A DNA stretch of 24,747 nucleotides, from the NCBI GenBank assembly GCA_000226015.1, contig JH156065.1, forward strand, positions 51,339-76,085, read 5' to 3'. The notes below the pieces were generated by a model, which made no database searches, was not told the origin of the DNA, and saw only the letters and a program-made list of their open reading frames with translations. This stretch comes from Mnemiopsis leidyi (lineage: Eukaryota > Ctenophora > Tentaculata > Lobata > Bolinopsidae). How positions within the stretch are numbered: position 1 is the first letter of the stretch; every line of letters begins with the position of its first letter. Positions 8,301 to 17,578 of this stretch are shown here, piece after piece. The position numbers and the translations under genes are program-made.

Positions 8301-8995
8301 TGATGAGAGCGGCCTTCTATGAACTATCAAACCGTTGCTCTGAGTATTTAGCATGCTTGGAATTATTAATTTTGCTCCTCAATCCTTGGCTTTGGGCAGA
8401 AATTAGATGCCCCTGTTTAATCAATATATCTCGACATGGAAGTAAGATTGGTTTTGGAGGGCTCATCTGATCAAACTAATCTAAATTTGGATAAGTACCT
8501 TGGGAATCACCTTAAACGGACTATACAGGACGAACCTTTTTAGCTAATGATCAAAAATTGCCCGCATTAGATAGCTCACTTGCAGCTTATTTGAAATGTA
8601 TGGTTGTCATTTAATATAGATTCATAATATCTATGATATTTTCCTATATGTATTTCATGGTCCAGTTTTTTAAATCCTGATTTTGATTTCTTAATCTTTG
8701 GATACTGAATCAATCAAATATCAGATAAAATGACGATCAAATTACTATTTACATGCTCAATAAAAGAATTCTGGAGGTTTTTTATACACAGCTAACTTCC
8801 TACTTTTCAGGTCGGGTCCAGTCGCTGACTTCCAGAATAGCAGGTGGTGCGCGGGCGATGCGCCCCAACTCGGCCGGACCGGGGAGCGGTGCGGGCGGTG
8901 CGTCCTCCTCCGGGCTCGCGCCCACCTTCCCACGTAACGTACAATCGCAATTGTTGCGTAACACTAGTCCAATAGAGCCGTTCCTGACGACTCCC
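5212..8995 (+). CDS. KHDRBS-like (Sam68/T-STAR family) STAR RNA-binding protein, six joined exons
   Basis: STAR proteins bind UAAA/UUUA-type RNA motifs as dimers and regulate splicing. Exons 5212-5344, 5548-5672, 6096-6212, 6702-6845, 7023-7122 and 8811-8995 join with matching phases (1,0,0,0,1) into 268 codons without a stop. Residues 1-44 are QUA1-like ([20 protein letters not shown], the counterpart of the KYLPEL..EKDSLD start of vertebrate KHDRBS proteins). The KH domain starts at [12 protein letters not shown], with its GPRG loop, and continues through [19 protein letters not shown] and [13 protein letters not shown]2 follows ([16 protein letters not shown]), then a G/S/R-rich tail. The QUA1-KH linker is unlike vertebrate ones and has a 9-residue insert before FNFVG. 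The ATG at 5212 is chosen because it stands just before QUA1, as in T-STAR. A splice acceptor at 5203-5204 means an upstream exon is possible. The 3' end is uncertain. Confidence 0.88.
5548..5672 (+). CDS. KHDRBS-like exon 2: QUA1-KH linker
   Basis: The only acceptor that keeps phase 1 is the AG at 5546-5547. The donor is GAC|GTGAGT. The exon encodes [12 protein letters not shown], then [11 protein letters not shown], which corresponds to the VLIPVKQYP segment before the KH domain in KHDRBS proteins. Nine extra residues (ARMAGMPQD) precede the next exon. A second possible donor at GCTG|GTATGC would break the phase. Confidence 0.75.
5932..5939 (+). promoter_or_regulatory. TATA-like element inside KHDRBS-like intron 2
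   Basis: TATATAAG sits in the intron 156 bp before exon 3. The same octamer occurs at 17545 in front of a signal-peptide ORF. It could start an internal transcript lacking QUA1, but no initiator or suitable downstream ATG frame longer than 25 codons is evident. Confidence 0.2.
6003..6022 (+). other. Perfect 8-bp hairpin in KHDRBS-like intron 2
   Basis: CAAGCAGG and CCTGCTTG pair exactly around a 4-nt loop, about 75 bp before the exon 3 acceptor. It could act as an intronic RNA structure; a role is not shown. Confidence 0.4.
6096..6212 (+). CDS. KHDRBS-like exon 3: KH domain, first half
   Basis: Acceptor ccctacag, donor AAG|GTGGGT, phase 0 at both ends. The 39 residues hold [12 protein letters not shown] with the RNA-binding GPRG loop, then [12 protein letters not shown] and [11 protein letters not shown], all in the family order. 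Confidence 0.93.
6702..6845 (+). CDS. KHDRBS-like exon 4: KH domain, second half
   Basis: Acceptor ccggccag, donor GTG|GTAAAT, phase 0 at both ends. The 48 residues include EDELR, then [16 protein letters not shown] and the last KH helix [13 protein letters not shown]. The exon is clearly GC-richer than its introns, which supports coding use. Its minus-strand shadow frame is not a gene. Confidence 0.92.
7023..7122 (+). CDS. KHDRBS-like exon 5: QUA2 segment
   Basis: Acceptor tcccaaccag, donor CGAG|GTTAAT, phase 1. It encodes [20 protein letters not shown], matching the D-I-x-Q-E-Q-L-x-E-L-x-x-L-N-G pattern of QUA2 in KHDRBS/Kep1-type proteins. The 31-bp minisatellite starts 11 bp past the donor dinucleotide's first base. 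Confidence 0.9.
7134..7497 (+). repeat. 31-bp minisatellite, about 11.7 copies, in KHDRBS-like intron 5
   Basis: The unit is close to gtaggattcagcttgtttag followed by atcgtgttttt. Eleven full copies and a partial one follow each other with point changes and one-base length variation. Later copies favour agatag and atcgtgt, earlier ones agcttg and atattgt, so the array has a gradient of variants. Each unit carries a T-run followed by TAG and then CAG, which resembles a 3' splice site, and most carry TTTAGA. Confidence 0.95.
7596..7667. repeat. GATCCGG direct and inverted repeat cluster in intron 5
   Basis: GATCCGGT occurs at 7596 and 7608 and its exact complement ACCGGATC at 7628. Looser copies (cccgatccagtccggtt) follow. 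No family is recognised; it may be the core of an old repeat. Confidence 0.55.
7668..8752. other. Rest of KHDRBS-like intron 5, nothing identified
   Basis: Two short opposing frames (about 8118-8470) overlap each other and have no recognisable motif. I treat them as chance. Confidence 0.5.
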
Positions 8996-9061
8996 GTAAG
9001 TGCTAAACAGCAAGTGCCCTTCCTAAATGAAATCAGTTCTCTATTGGCCTCCTACATGTAA
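8811..9061 (+). CDS. KHDRBS-like exon 6: low-complexity C-terminal tail, donor at 8996 or read-through to TAA
   Basis: Acceptor ctacttttcag is strong. Phase 1 joins exon 5 to give [19 protein letters not shown], then a G/S/A-rich stretch and [10 protein letters not shown] consensus donor GTAAGT at 8996-9001 would end the exon in phase 0. If it is unused, the frame continues for 21 residues (VSAKQQVPFLNEISSLLASY and M) to the TAA at 9059. The extended version is followed by AATAAA at 9374. Both may occur as isoforms. Confidence 0.75.
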
Positions 9062-9373
9062 TATGTACATGTATCAGTGTTGTAAGTTCATCTCTTTTTT
9101 ACTAAAACATTTTTATGTTAACATAATTTGTTCTTGCATAATTTATGTAATTCATGTGATTTTTATTCAAAAATGTTTATTGGAAGAGCACTGGAACTAA
9201 TGACGATTTTTTCTATTGATAGCATTTCATTTACTCTTCTCTGTTCTGCCATTTCTCAACTATGTGATTTTTGTATGGCTCCTTGCTGAAAAAAACCTCA
9301 AAATTGACTCCCTGAGACGCACTAACAACTTCCATACCCACAAGTTGGCTTGCAAGGCTGTGTAGAAAAACGA

Positions 9374-9379
9374 AATAAA
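9374..9379 (+). terminator. Poly(A) signal AATAAA for the read-through 3' end
   Basis: The canonical hexamer lies about 310 bp after the TAA at 9059 on the same strand. It would end the exon 6 read-through form of the KHDRBS-like transcript. Confidence 0.4.
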
Positions 9380-11398
9380 ATCCCAAAAATTGAAATTCAA
9401 ATTGTTGTATGTAATTTTGAGCTCAAGTCTAGACAATTCAGTATTTTACAAAGTAATTAGTGTTCGGTAGTGTACATTATGATTATGTAGATCTCCCATG
9501 TCAAAGCTAATATATTACACTGTGTTATGTATGGCTGTAAAGACCGTCTGCATTATCTGTTGTCTTTAACTGATTTCATTAATCTGTGCAAACTGCTGTG
9601 GCTTTAAATGCTGATATCTCTTCCCATTAAATTCCCACCAAATTTCAACTGAATTCAACATCACATCAACAAAGACCACTCACAAGACCGTTATCAGTTT
9701 CTCTCGAAAGTATTCCCTATCAAAATTAGGACTAGTCATTTTATCAGAAACACGTGAATGTGGCGTGACCAAAAAACCCTAAGTAAAAACTGCCAAAGCG
9801 CTGAATATTTCATCCCGTTCTAATCTAGTATCTTCTGATCGACGTTTCTCTGCAGTTCGCATCTCAGATCAGATTTCAGCAATAAATTTCTCCGGAATTA
9901 TAACCTTCACAATCGCCTCTACGGTAGATGGCAATATGTAGAAAAATTTTCAGCCTAATCTTGGGGGGAGTTCCAGATAAAATTCAGTATTTTGGCTTCA
10001 GTTCTGTCATCAGGCCACGTTAAAGTATGTCGAGTCGTGCGCACATGTTGAGCGTTGTTATGGTAACATGGGCTCTCTTGAGGATTATAGTGACACATGA
10101 TACCCTATTATTGTAGCGACATACTACCTGTCCTACTGGACACCCTCACTCCTGTGAGCGAGTTGGGAGGCAGGTAATTAGGTTTCTGTTACCCCTCTTA
10201 TTTGATTACCTGGTCACTAGTCGCTGCTACCAACTGCCCAGACCACTACCGCCTTCTCTTCCGCTCATCTAACCATAAACTCTCCTTCCACCGTCCGCTC
10301 AGTTCGCGTGGTGGGCCTGATCGAGAGCCTTAGTCTCTCGGTCGGCTCGATTTTGTGGTCCGTGACATAGAGCCGATCAGGGGCAAAGGATTAAGTGTTA
10401 TGCGGGAGTTATTAATTCGCTGACTGGTCCAGAAAATGATTGCTTGGTCTGGGTTGCTAATGTAGCATGTACATTCAATACCACCTCATGTCAAACATGC
10501 GTCCTTCCCACTGGGTTATTTTCTTAGGTGGGTGCAAAGAACATTTCAATATTGTACACGTGGCACTGAGTCCCGCTGTTTGCCTTCATTATCCAAGGGG
10601 TGAGAAAATGCATGCACGTGCAGTAAAGCATATTGTATTTCTGTATTCTGGGGTAGGAACGTTTGCACACGATTTTTGTAGCTCTTAATTTGGTCTAGAA
10701 GTCTAGACGTATTCAGGTTTACATACCAATGTGACGGACGGCACAAAATGTTCGATTGTCCTAGGAATAAAGGAAATAAACACATCATATCTGGTATAAG
10801 CGATTTAACAGGCTGCTTTTAGTGGCGGATATTATTGATATCGTCTAGTTCTACTCTGAACACTTACTTATACACTGCAGATTTCTACCCAGCTCTAAAA
10901 TAGTCTCACACAATTATTCAGACTGTTGTATATTCAAAACTACATATAAAAAGCAACTGTTTAATGTGTTTGAAACAGTCATTTGTTCAGCATTTTACTT
11001 AGCTCCTGCTTAACATGTAAATTCCCTACTCTTAAGTGTCGCTTCGAAGCAAGGCTAAAATCAGGATTCTACCAACAAAGGACACAAGAGATGCGCCAGA
11101 GAGACTACCTCGAAATGAGATAAGTCCAACCTGCCTTTGTCTGCACTTGAATAAACACATGCATCTGGCCTGTAGACCCTTGTCACCTGAAGACAGAGGT
11201 ATCAATATTGATGAGAAGACAAGTTGAGTTCGAATGTTCTCCTTCTGCAGAACCCTTCCTGTCTCCCCCACTTCATGTCCTAACCTCGGTAATCTGTACA
11301 GAGCAGTGTGTCAGCTAGATCTCTCTACCTTGGAGCTTGGAGTCGTGTCTCTACTCGCATAGTACAGAGTATCTGGATCAGGAGCCAGGTATAATGTT
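9380..11398. other. Downstream region or long intron of the KHDRBS-like gene, no coding seen
   Basis: No recognisable exon was found. The 73-79 codon frames near 10.5 and 11.1 kb have no motifs and overlap opposing frames. A foldable CGAGAG...CTCTCG pair lies near 10323-10341, and three CACGTG palindromes occur at 9751, 10557 and 10615. Confidence 0.4.
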
Positions 11399-11442
11399 AA
11401 GATAAGATGTTATCTTGTTCAATAAGATTGTATCTTGTTATC
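11399..11442. promoter_or_regulatory. Cluster of GATA motifs with a perfect inverted pair
   Basis: AAGATAA and TTATCTT face each other across 4 bp (11399-11416), and two more GATA-type sites follow within 26 bp (gtatctt, gttatca). Paired GATA sites suit GATA-factor binding. No gene start is visible nearby. Confidence 0.3.
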
Positions 11443-11546
11443 ACTGTGGCTTTGTTGCCCGAGGGTCGACGGAGATACAGCGCTGTTCCAAGTGATATCT
11501 GTCATTCGTGATATCCAGTAAGGTGGTATGTGATGAAGTGTAAACA

Positions 11547-11593
11547 TCTACAATAGGGCTACTATAAATATAATCTACTATAGGGCTACTATA
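11547..11593 (+). repeat. Two copies of a 20-bp element, 27-bp period
   Basis: tctacaatagggctactata at 11547 recurs with one change at 11574. No further copies were noticed. Confidence 0.7.
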
Positions 11594-11693
11594 CCTACTG
11601 CACACGAAATTGCTCTGAAATATTACCGAAGTAAAGAACAGGTCACTACTCTATACCCCGGATGACTTAGTAAAAGTTTTGTCTCTATTTCAG

Positions 11694-11744
11694 AAAGTAA
11701 GCTCCTGGACCAGACCTGTTGGCTACCCAGTCCAGTGTATCTAG
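11694..11744 (+). CDS. Candidate alternative terminal exon of the KHDRBS-like gene
   Basis: A strong acceptor (tttgtctctatttcag) is followed in phase 0 by 16 codons, KVSSWTRPVGYPVQCI, and a TAG. Phase 0 fits the exon 6 donor at 8996. Aromatic and proline-containing C-termini occur in this family, but sixteen residues cannot prove homology. It could equally be a chance acceptor. Confidence 0.22.
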   Translation, partial: KVSSWTRPVGYPVQCI

Positions 11745-11835
11745 TTCTCAAACCGTTAACTAGATGCTACTTGTCTAACACCTTACCACCCGCCACCGTT
11801 GTCCCTGAGCTTTCCTGCCGAAATAACTTCACCTG

Positions 11836-11881
11836 ATTGGTCCGGATCTGGCACGTGATCTCCCTCCTCCTCTCTGATTGG
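11836..11881. promoter_or_regulatory. Two inverted CCAAT boxes flanking a CACGTG box
   Basis: tgATTGG occurs at 11836 and 11877, 41 bp apart (about four helical turns), with CACGTG at 11852 between them. Paired CCAAT boxes with an E-box suggest an NF-Y/bHLH promoter or enhancer. No gene start was recognised beside it. Confidence 0.35.
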
Positions 11882-11947
11882 CCAGGTTATGTCACATCAG
11901 GGAGCCGGTCCTGCCATTCGATATGTTTCCGACATTTCCACCGAACC

Positions 11948-11976
11948 CCTGAAATCTCGTTAAGAGCGATTTCAGG
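11948..11976. repeat. 9-bp perfect inverted repeat
   Basis: CCTGAAATC and GATTTCAGG are separated by 11 bp. It stands 70 bp past the CCAAT pair. Confidence 0.55.
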
Positions 11977-12042
11977 TGGACTGTTCGAGTCAGAAACTTC
12001 TCGAGCAATTCAATGTTTTTCGGCGGTTTTAAAGAATTAGTG

Positions 12043-12750
12043 TCATTTAGTAACAATAACAGTGACCCCGGTTTTGGAAAGATCTAAGGTTTAATTGGGT
12101 ACTGAACATAAACAAGTACAAGATCTACAATACGCGATACATTGCATCTAATGTCTCGGTTAAGTAAACTGTATGACTGTGTAGGACTTATAGAATGAAG
12201 ATAAGAATTGTTTCCAAGGAGTACTGTGTCGAGGCTGGAGATGCCAGCAGGATAGAAAAACTTTTCTCCGGGTCCACACTACAAGTGATCAAATATTAAA
12301 AATGACTCATATTAAATTTAAGGTTCTGGTTCCTATGTTTGTATTGAAGTGAAAGATTTACCGGGGCTCACCAGACACACCATAGAATGTGGTGTACATT
12401 AGGGTGGGTGGTTTAGAATGCTAAGTATGCAGTACGGTGTGCATTAGGCCAGAGACCCTCAGGCTCTCTGGTCTGAGCTGTTCATTTTATAATTACTGCA
12501 GCTAGTGAGAGTCATGTAGGGCCCCCAAGCTAACACATATCCGCCTTACTCGCCCTAACGGCCGCCTTAGCTCTAAACTCCCATCTTATTAGGATACCTC
12601 ATTACTTGAACTAAATCAAATTATGTGAAATCGTGGCCCAATTAACTGTCAATAATAGCTAAATTGGTGGGATAAATGCGACTATATAATACTGAAAATA
12701 AACGGAGGATGATAACCACCAATAAATGTGAGAAGGACGTGATACTCTAA
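12043..12750. other. Unassigned stretch, no gene seen
   Basis: It holds an imprecise 13-bp direct repeat (ggtgtacattagg / ggtgtgcattagg near 12391 and 12438) and a foldable ccagaga/tctctgg pair just after it. Nothing in it looks coding. Confidence 0.4.
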
Positions 12751-12864
12751 AATTGTCAGGAGATAATATCCTCTGAAGTTAACACAGGAATTGTCAGAAG
12801 ATGATATCCTCTGAAGTTAACACAGGAATTGTCAGGAGATAATATCCTCTGAAGTTAACACAGG
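12751..12864 (+). repeat. 38-bp tandem repeat, three copies
   Basis: Units at 12751, 12789 and 12827 begin aattgtcaggagataatatc and end in aacacagg. Copies 1 and 3 are identical and copy 2 differs at two positions. Each contains a GATA site and a near-palindromic core (aggagataatatcct). Confidence 0.95.
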
Positions 12865-12908
12865 AATTGTTGGACCTTCACATTGCGTCACGTCGACGTC
12901 ACAACACA

Positions 12909-12946
12909 TCACGTGGTTTGTTTGTCGAACACGTGGTCTGTTTGTT
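12909..12946 (+). promoter_or_regulatory. Tandem E-box plus forkhead-like motif, 20-bp period
   Basis: tCACGTGGTTTGTTTGT is followed exactly 20 bp later by aCACGTGGTCTGTTTGT. Each half pairs a CACGTG box with a TGTTTGT forkhead-like site. A CRE-like acgtcgacgtca lies 15-20 bp upstream. The spacing of two helical turns suggests a composite regulatory element. Confidence 0.4.
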
Positions 12947-13561
12947 AGTGAGCTTAACTTGGAGGTGGAGTCAGATTACGTTTCACAACACAATCTCTTT
13001 CTTATCGTCATTAATCAAGAGTAACTTGTTGTGTGATAACGTCACATTTAATAAGACATCTAAAGCACTTCGTCTAGGACGGAACACAGACAAATTGGAA
13101 GTATCTGAACGACAGTTATAACTTCTTAACTCTGACATATACCCAACTCGAAACACGCTGTCTCCACGAGTTGAATATAGAGTTACTGTTGTCATAACAC
13201 CCCCACTGGGATCATCTTTCAAATCACTACATCTGCTTTTCTAGCGATCTGGCTGTTTTTGTTACATGTTCATCGTGCTCATAGCCATTGGCAGTCGCCA
13301 ATTCTGCTGGCTACTTCGAACTTAATGAAATACTCAGACTTATATTCGACCATTTAACTTCTACCCATCAGCTAACTTATTTCTTTAAAATTTTCTGAAA
13401 TTTCTTGTCAATTAAAGAACAGAGAAGTTGAAAACGGAAAATATTTCGATTAAACGAAATAGCTACAGCTTGACCTACCCACGCTTATGGCACGTTTTTC
13501 CTGAAAACTTCAAAATAACACACCTTCTCCTGTAAACAGTTCCTAACTCCCCATTGCTCAG

Positions 13562-13633
13562 GTGACGAAGCCCTGGTCTTGGTATGGTGGGAACAACCAC
13601 CCGCCCGGGCCCTCACCAGGACACCTCCGATAG
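13562..13633 (+). CDS. Candidate terminal exon of the KHDRBS-like gene
   Basis: An excellent 3' splice site with a CTAAC-type branch point (cctaactccccattgctcag) precedes 23 codons in phase 0, VTKPWSWYGGNNHPPGPSPG then HLR, and a TAG. Joined to exon 6 at 8995 it would complete a 291-residue protein. The W/Y/G/P-rich composition suits a STAR-protein tail. Poly(A) signal AATAAA follows at 13932. The intron would be 4.6 kb. Evidence is splice-site quality, phase and composition only. Confidence 0.38.
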   Translation: MTKPWSWYGGNNHPPGPSPGHLR

Positions 13634-13642
13634 TGCAAGACA

Positions 13643-13772
13643 CACGTGTTGTAGATTCAGCACGTGCTCTCCCGCTGCGCTCCACGTGCGCCGAACTGCG
13701 TGCACGTTATCGTCACACCTGCAAAATATACATGATTCATGAAGCCACGTATTTTTATACAACCGTCACGTG
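13643..13772. promoter_or_regulatory. Four CACGTG boxes in 130 bp
   Basis: CACGTG occurs at 13643, 13661, 13683 and 13767, with an additional gcacgttatcg half-match between. These are palindromic bHLH sites (Myc/USF/CLOCK type). The cluster falls in the possible 3' UTR of the candidate terminal exon, or may belong to a promoter of an unseen gene. Confidence 0.4.
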
Positions 13773-13931
13773 CGAACACAATCGAATTGAATCAAGAACA
13801 CAAATACTTCTTTAAACTGTTGGTGTTTAGGAACTCGCTAAAGCTATGCAAGTATATGATATAAATTAATTGGTAGTGTTATCTTTACAGCCCTATTTTT
13901 AAGGTGCGACAGTTAAATCGTTGTTCAGTTT

Positions 13932-13937
13932 AATAAA
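13932..13937 (+). terminator. Poly(A) signal AATAAA
   Basis: It lies 300 bp after the TAG of the candidate terminal exon at 13562-13633, so it is a plausible 3' end of the long KHDRBS-like transcript. Confidence 0.35.
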
Positions 13938-13959
13938 AACCCGTTTTCAATAATATATA

Positions 13960-16900
13960 TGCAACATTTTTAAATATTAAAACCCATTGCTTACTGTAAT
14001 GATAAGTGGAATGCCAAAATCTCTGTATGATATTCTCATCTAAAACTGTTAATATAATATAAAGATTGAGCCAATGTTACGAAAGATGGGTCCCCAGTCA
14101 TTTAAAGTTATCTAGCTTAAAATTGTTATAGCATCGAAGTATTCGAAGAAACGAACTAATACTGGTAATAGTTATGATATGGGCGTGACTTTCTTCAAAT
14201 GTGACTGATGTTTAAGGGGTGCCACAAAAAGCTAACCAGGACAAATACCTAGACTGTTCTAAATAGACATTCCATTATTTAATTTGGTTTTGAATCTCTC
14301 GGCCGAGTTCGAAACTCATTTGATATTTGAGTTTATCATCACTTCTTTTAGTAGCCAAAATCAGTAGAAATTAAAGAGATCAATTTAAAAAAAATATCAC
14401 AAACTTTACTGAATTACTGAAAAATTAAGTTTTTGGCCGATGGCTTAAAATTGATTTGATTGCATTTCGGGGCTACTTCAAATTTCAAAACATCAGCCAC
14501 AATTTGATATTACACCGATATAGTATCTTTTATCTGCACGAACAAGTTCAATTTTAATTGGAGTTTAAATGAATATCGAGTTTCTGTGTATGTCCATCTT
14601 GACCAAGCGATGTACATCCACTGTAACTCGATAGTTTTTGTCTTTATTCAAAATTGCACTTAAACGTTGAGAACGGAAACATCGTGCTAATTTTCCAGCT
14701 GCTACCCCTGCCAACCGGGGATGCGGCTATCATTCCTTCATGTTTTAGCATATATCAATATTTATCTAGACATAGTACCCCACCGCTATAATATACTCTA
14801 TAATATATCATATCTGAAAAGCGTTGCCTTATATTTTATTAACGTGATGTCGGTGGATATTGGAAATGAAGCCTTCTCCCCTGCGATCCGTGTCTTCTGC
14901 CATTACTTCATTAGAGTTATTAAGTGATGAGAACTGTAAGTGAAGGTTATTTACCTGTCTCGGTGTTCCCTTTTGTCAACACGTGTCCCTCTCATCCCTT
15001 CCCTTGTCGAACTTTCATTAGATTGGAAGATAGGAAAAGATGAAATTTCATATTTTCGCGGAAATATATCACTTTAGTTTCTTTTGCCTGTGTCACTTTT
15101 GTATGGTGAACGCTTTTAAATTCTTACTCGTCCAAATATGGAAGACGAATCCTAATTCAAGGCCATGTAAGTCATAATGCAGCTGTACATGACAACTGTG
15201 ATATTTCACTCCAAATTGCGTCTAAGACTAGGACCGGAAGACTCGTGGTGAAGGAGGCTTATTCCAATCTGACTGCCTGACAACACACTAGCTCGTGCTA
15301 TAGCTATAGCTCTGCAATACTTTCTGTCTGAATTTTATAGTCGTCACTCTTGAATTATTGGTTCTAAAACTGGGGTCGTCTCCTCTGAACTTTCTCGTGG
15401 GACACAAGGGAATGTGACACAATTTTCTCACTATCATTAGACTTAAAGCGTCAATTGCCTTTGTCATTCACCTCGATAAGCTGACATGCTGGTAGTCAAA
15501 AATGAGACAAGTATTTGTGCGACTTAAAATTATGAGACGTTTCGAAGCTGCCAAAGCAGCGTCTGTCCCGTTCTGACAAGACACTCATTTTGTGACGCCG
15601 GTTTCTTTAGAACAAGCTCTCGAGGTAGATGAGGTGTCTGAAGTAAGATAATTGGATCAACTTGGATCATTTTTTCCAACTCAGTATATCTTTATTTGGA
15701 CTTAACCTCAATCTTTCCGTGACTAAATTCCAATCCAACATGTTGGAGCTAGATTGTGAACTTTTTGGGGCGAATTTATTTTCAATTTTTTGTTGACTTT
15801 GGGTTCTGTGTGATAACTATTTTAAACGTTTTAAAGAAAATAAATTGAAGAGGCTCTATTCACGTGATTAAACTAGGGTACGAGCGGGAGAGAGAGATAG
15901 AGCCCAATTTATATTTCTGTGTTCTACGTGTTATTTTTTCTAGCAATGTCATGATATAGTTTTGGGATTTGTAACGCTTTCCGTCATTTTTTAGTCACAG
16001 CAATAATGATATTTTGTCACATAGTTTAGTCACATTTTAGTACACTTTTTCTTGTTATGCAATTGAACACTGTCCTCTTTCAATGCTCACGATTTTTACC
16101 ACTTATTTTGGAAATGCTTTTTGTACGTACCAATATATGATATTTGATTATTTTTATAGTATTTTAGCGTATGCATAACAATAACGATATCTCTTGCAGT
16201 TGATTTGAATAATATATATCAGGAACCTTAAACGCGAAATTCGTAGTTGATAGTTCTATGCAATTTTACTCTTGGCTTCAATTGAAGACCTAGTTAGAGT
16301 TGGTTATCATTATTAGTTACACAAAGAAGTATGTGGATCATATTCAAATTTATTGACGGGAATTTGAAAAACTTGTGCAGACGAAAGGATTTTTCTCATA
16401 TTAGACATACTATTCCAACTACTGAGCTAGCTGGCAGCTTATTGCGACATATCTGATTAGGTATAGTCTAGATGACTTAGGTTTTTTGCTAAATCGGCCC
16501 CCGCTGCTCACCGTTGTGTAGTCTTACAGTGAAATGTTCTATTTTAACACAGATTCAGTTGATAAATATTTAATTTAGCGCAAGTGTGTTAGTGGCCAAT
16601 GTTAACTTCATGATTTTGAATTAGGGCAAAATCGTGCGGTGTTTATTCAAAATCTCAACTATTTAACACCACACTAGTTACTCGGCAAAAAATCAAATAG
16701 GATTGTTGAAAGCTGAATTGACCCTCTAAATTTTATGACACACAACTTGATTCACGTTACAAAATATTATAAAAAAGGCATGCTAATTACAATTGTTGCG
16801 TTATCAGTCTCATTATATATAACCAATATACCCGGCGGTTCTGCATAAATGAGTCAACACTTGCACATGTGCCATAGCTTTAGCACTGTAACTAGCCAAC

Positions 16901-17150
16901 CAATAAAGTAACTATATGTGATTTCGAGAATTTGGATTTAAACACTCGCCGATATTTAAAATTTATTCAGTTATACAGATTTTTAAAGCTATGAAGTTGA
17001 TACCTTTGTTGGGAATGGACAATATGAAAGTATAAAGCATTAAGAATTTGAAGTACGTTAAGGTGGTTAAAAAAGAAATTTTTATCTCTAAAAAGTTTAA
17101 AATTAAATTGACGTTATGTATATGTTGGAAATTTTTACTTAAACTTTTTA
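13960..17150. other. AT-rich intergenic stretch, no recognised gene
   Basis: Most of this is AT-rich and non-coding in appearance. The one stretch that stands out is 14699-14791: after a good acceptor (gctaattttccag), 30 codons in phase 0 read LLPLPTGDAAIIPSCFSIYQ and on to a TAA. An overlapping 68-codon ATG frame starts at 14721. Neither resembles a family I know. CACGTG occurs at 14980 and 15861. Confidence 0.4.
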
Positions 17151-17167
17151 TCGAATCTTCGTAATGT

Positions 17168-17323
17168 ATGTTGGAACCGGGGAGAGCGCTGCCTAGCTAT
17201 CTTGCCGCTGCTTTGTCACTCTGGTTTGCCGGCACTGTAATTGTGTCTCCGGCACTGGGCCAACAACTTGCGTTGTGTCCCTTGTTCAGGGCCTTTAAAA
17301 ATGTTCAACTTGTTTCACGGTAA
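17168..17323 (+). CDS. Possible 51-residue small ORF with a hydrophobic core
   Basis: An ATG at 17168 opens 51 codons ending at TAA 17321. The local GC content is clearly higher than on either side. The peptide has a hydrophobic middle (SYLAAALSLWFAGTVIVSPA) resembling a membrane segment or a late signal sequence, and one cysteine. Another ATG lies 4 bp upstream in a different frame that stops early, which is poor for initiation. It may be a GC-rich piece of an old repeat. No homology is recognised. Confidence 0.2.
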   Translation: MLEPGRALPSYLAAALSLWFAGTVIVSPALGQQLALCPLFRAFKNVQLVSR

Positions 17324-17544
17324 ATTTTATTGGGAAATAAAATGATAGTTCCTGAATCGGAGTTTATCTTTAATTTGTAAAGTTATGTAATCATGACTAG
17401 ATGTACCTCCGATAGAAGGTGCAATAATATACGCCTCACTCTGCAAACAGCATCATAGATACATCTTAGGTTTGGGCTCCTTAAAAAAAACTACCTCCAA
17501 AATTGTTCTAATCGTAATACAGTAATATATCGATCTGTCTCCTC

Positions 17545-17552
17545 TATATAAG
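17545..17552 (+). promoter_or_regulatory. TATA box of the signal-peptide ORF
   Basis: TATATAAG within cctctatataagcc lies 34 bp upstream of the ATG at 17579. Initiation at the usual 25-30 bp would leave a leader of only a few nucleotides. Confidence 0.5.
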
Positions 17553-17578
17553 CCTATATCAAAGACTCAGGCTCAATA

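Noticed and set aside
8118-8470. Overlapping 78- and 90-codon frames on opposite strands
   Set aside because: They lie within intron 5, have no recognisable motifs and no supporting splice sites.
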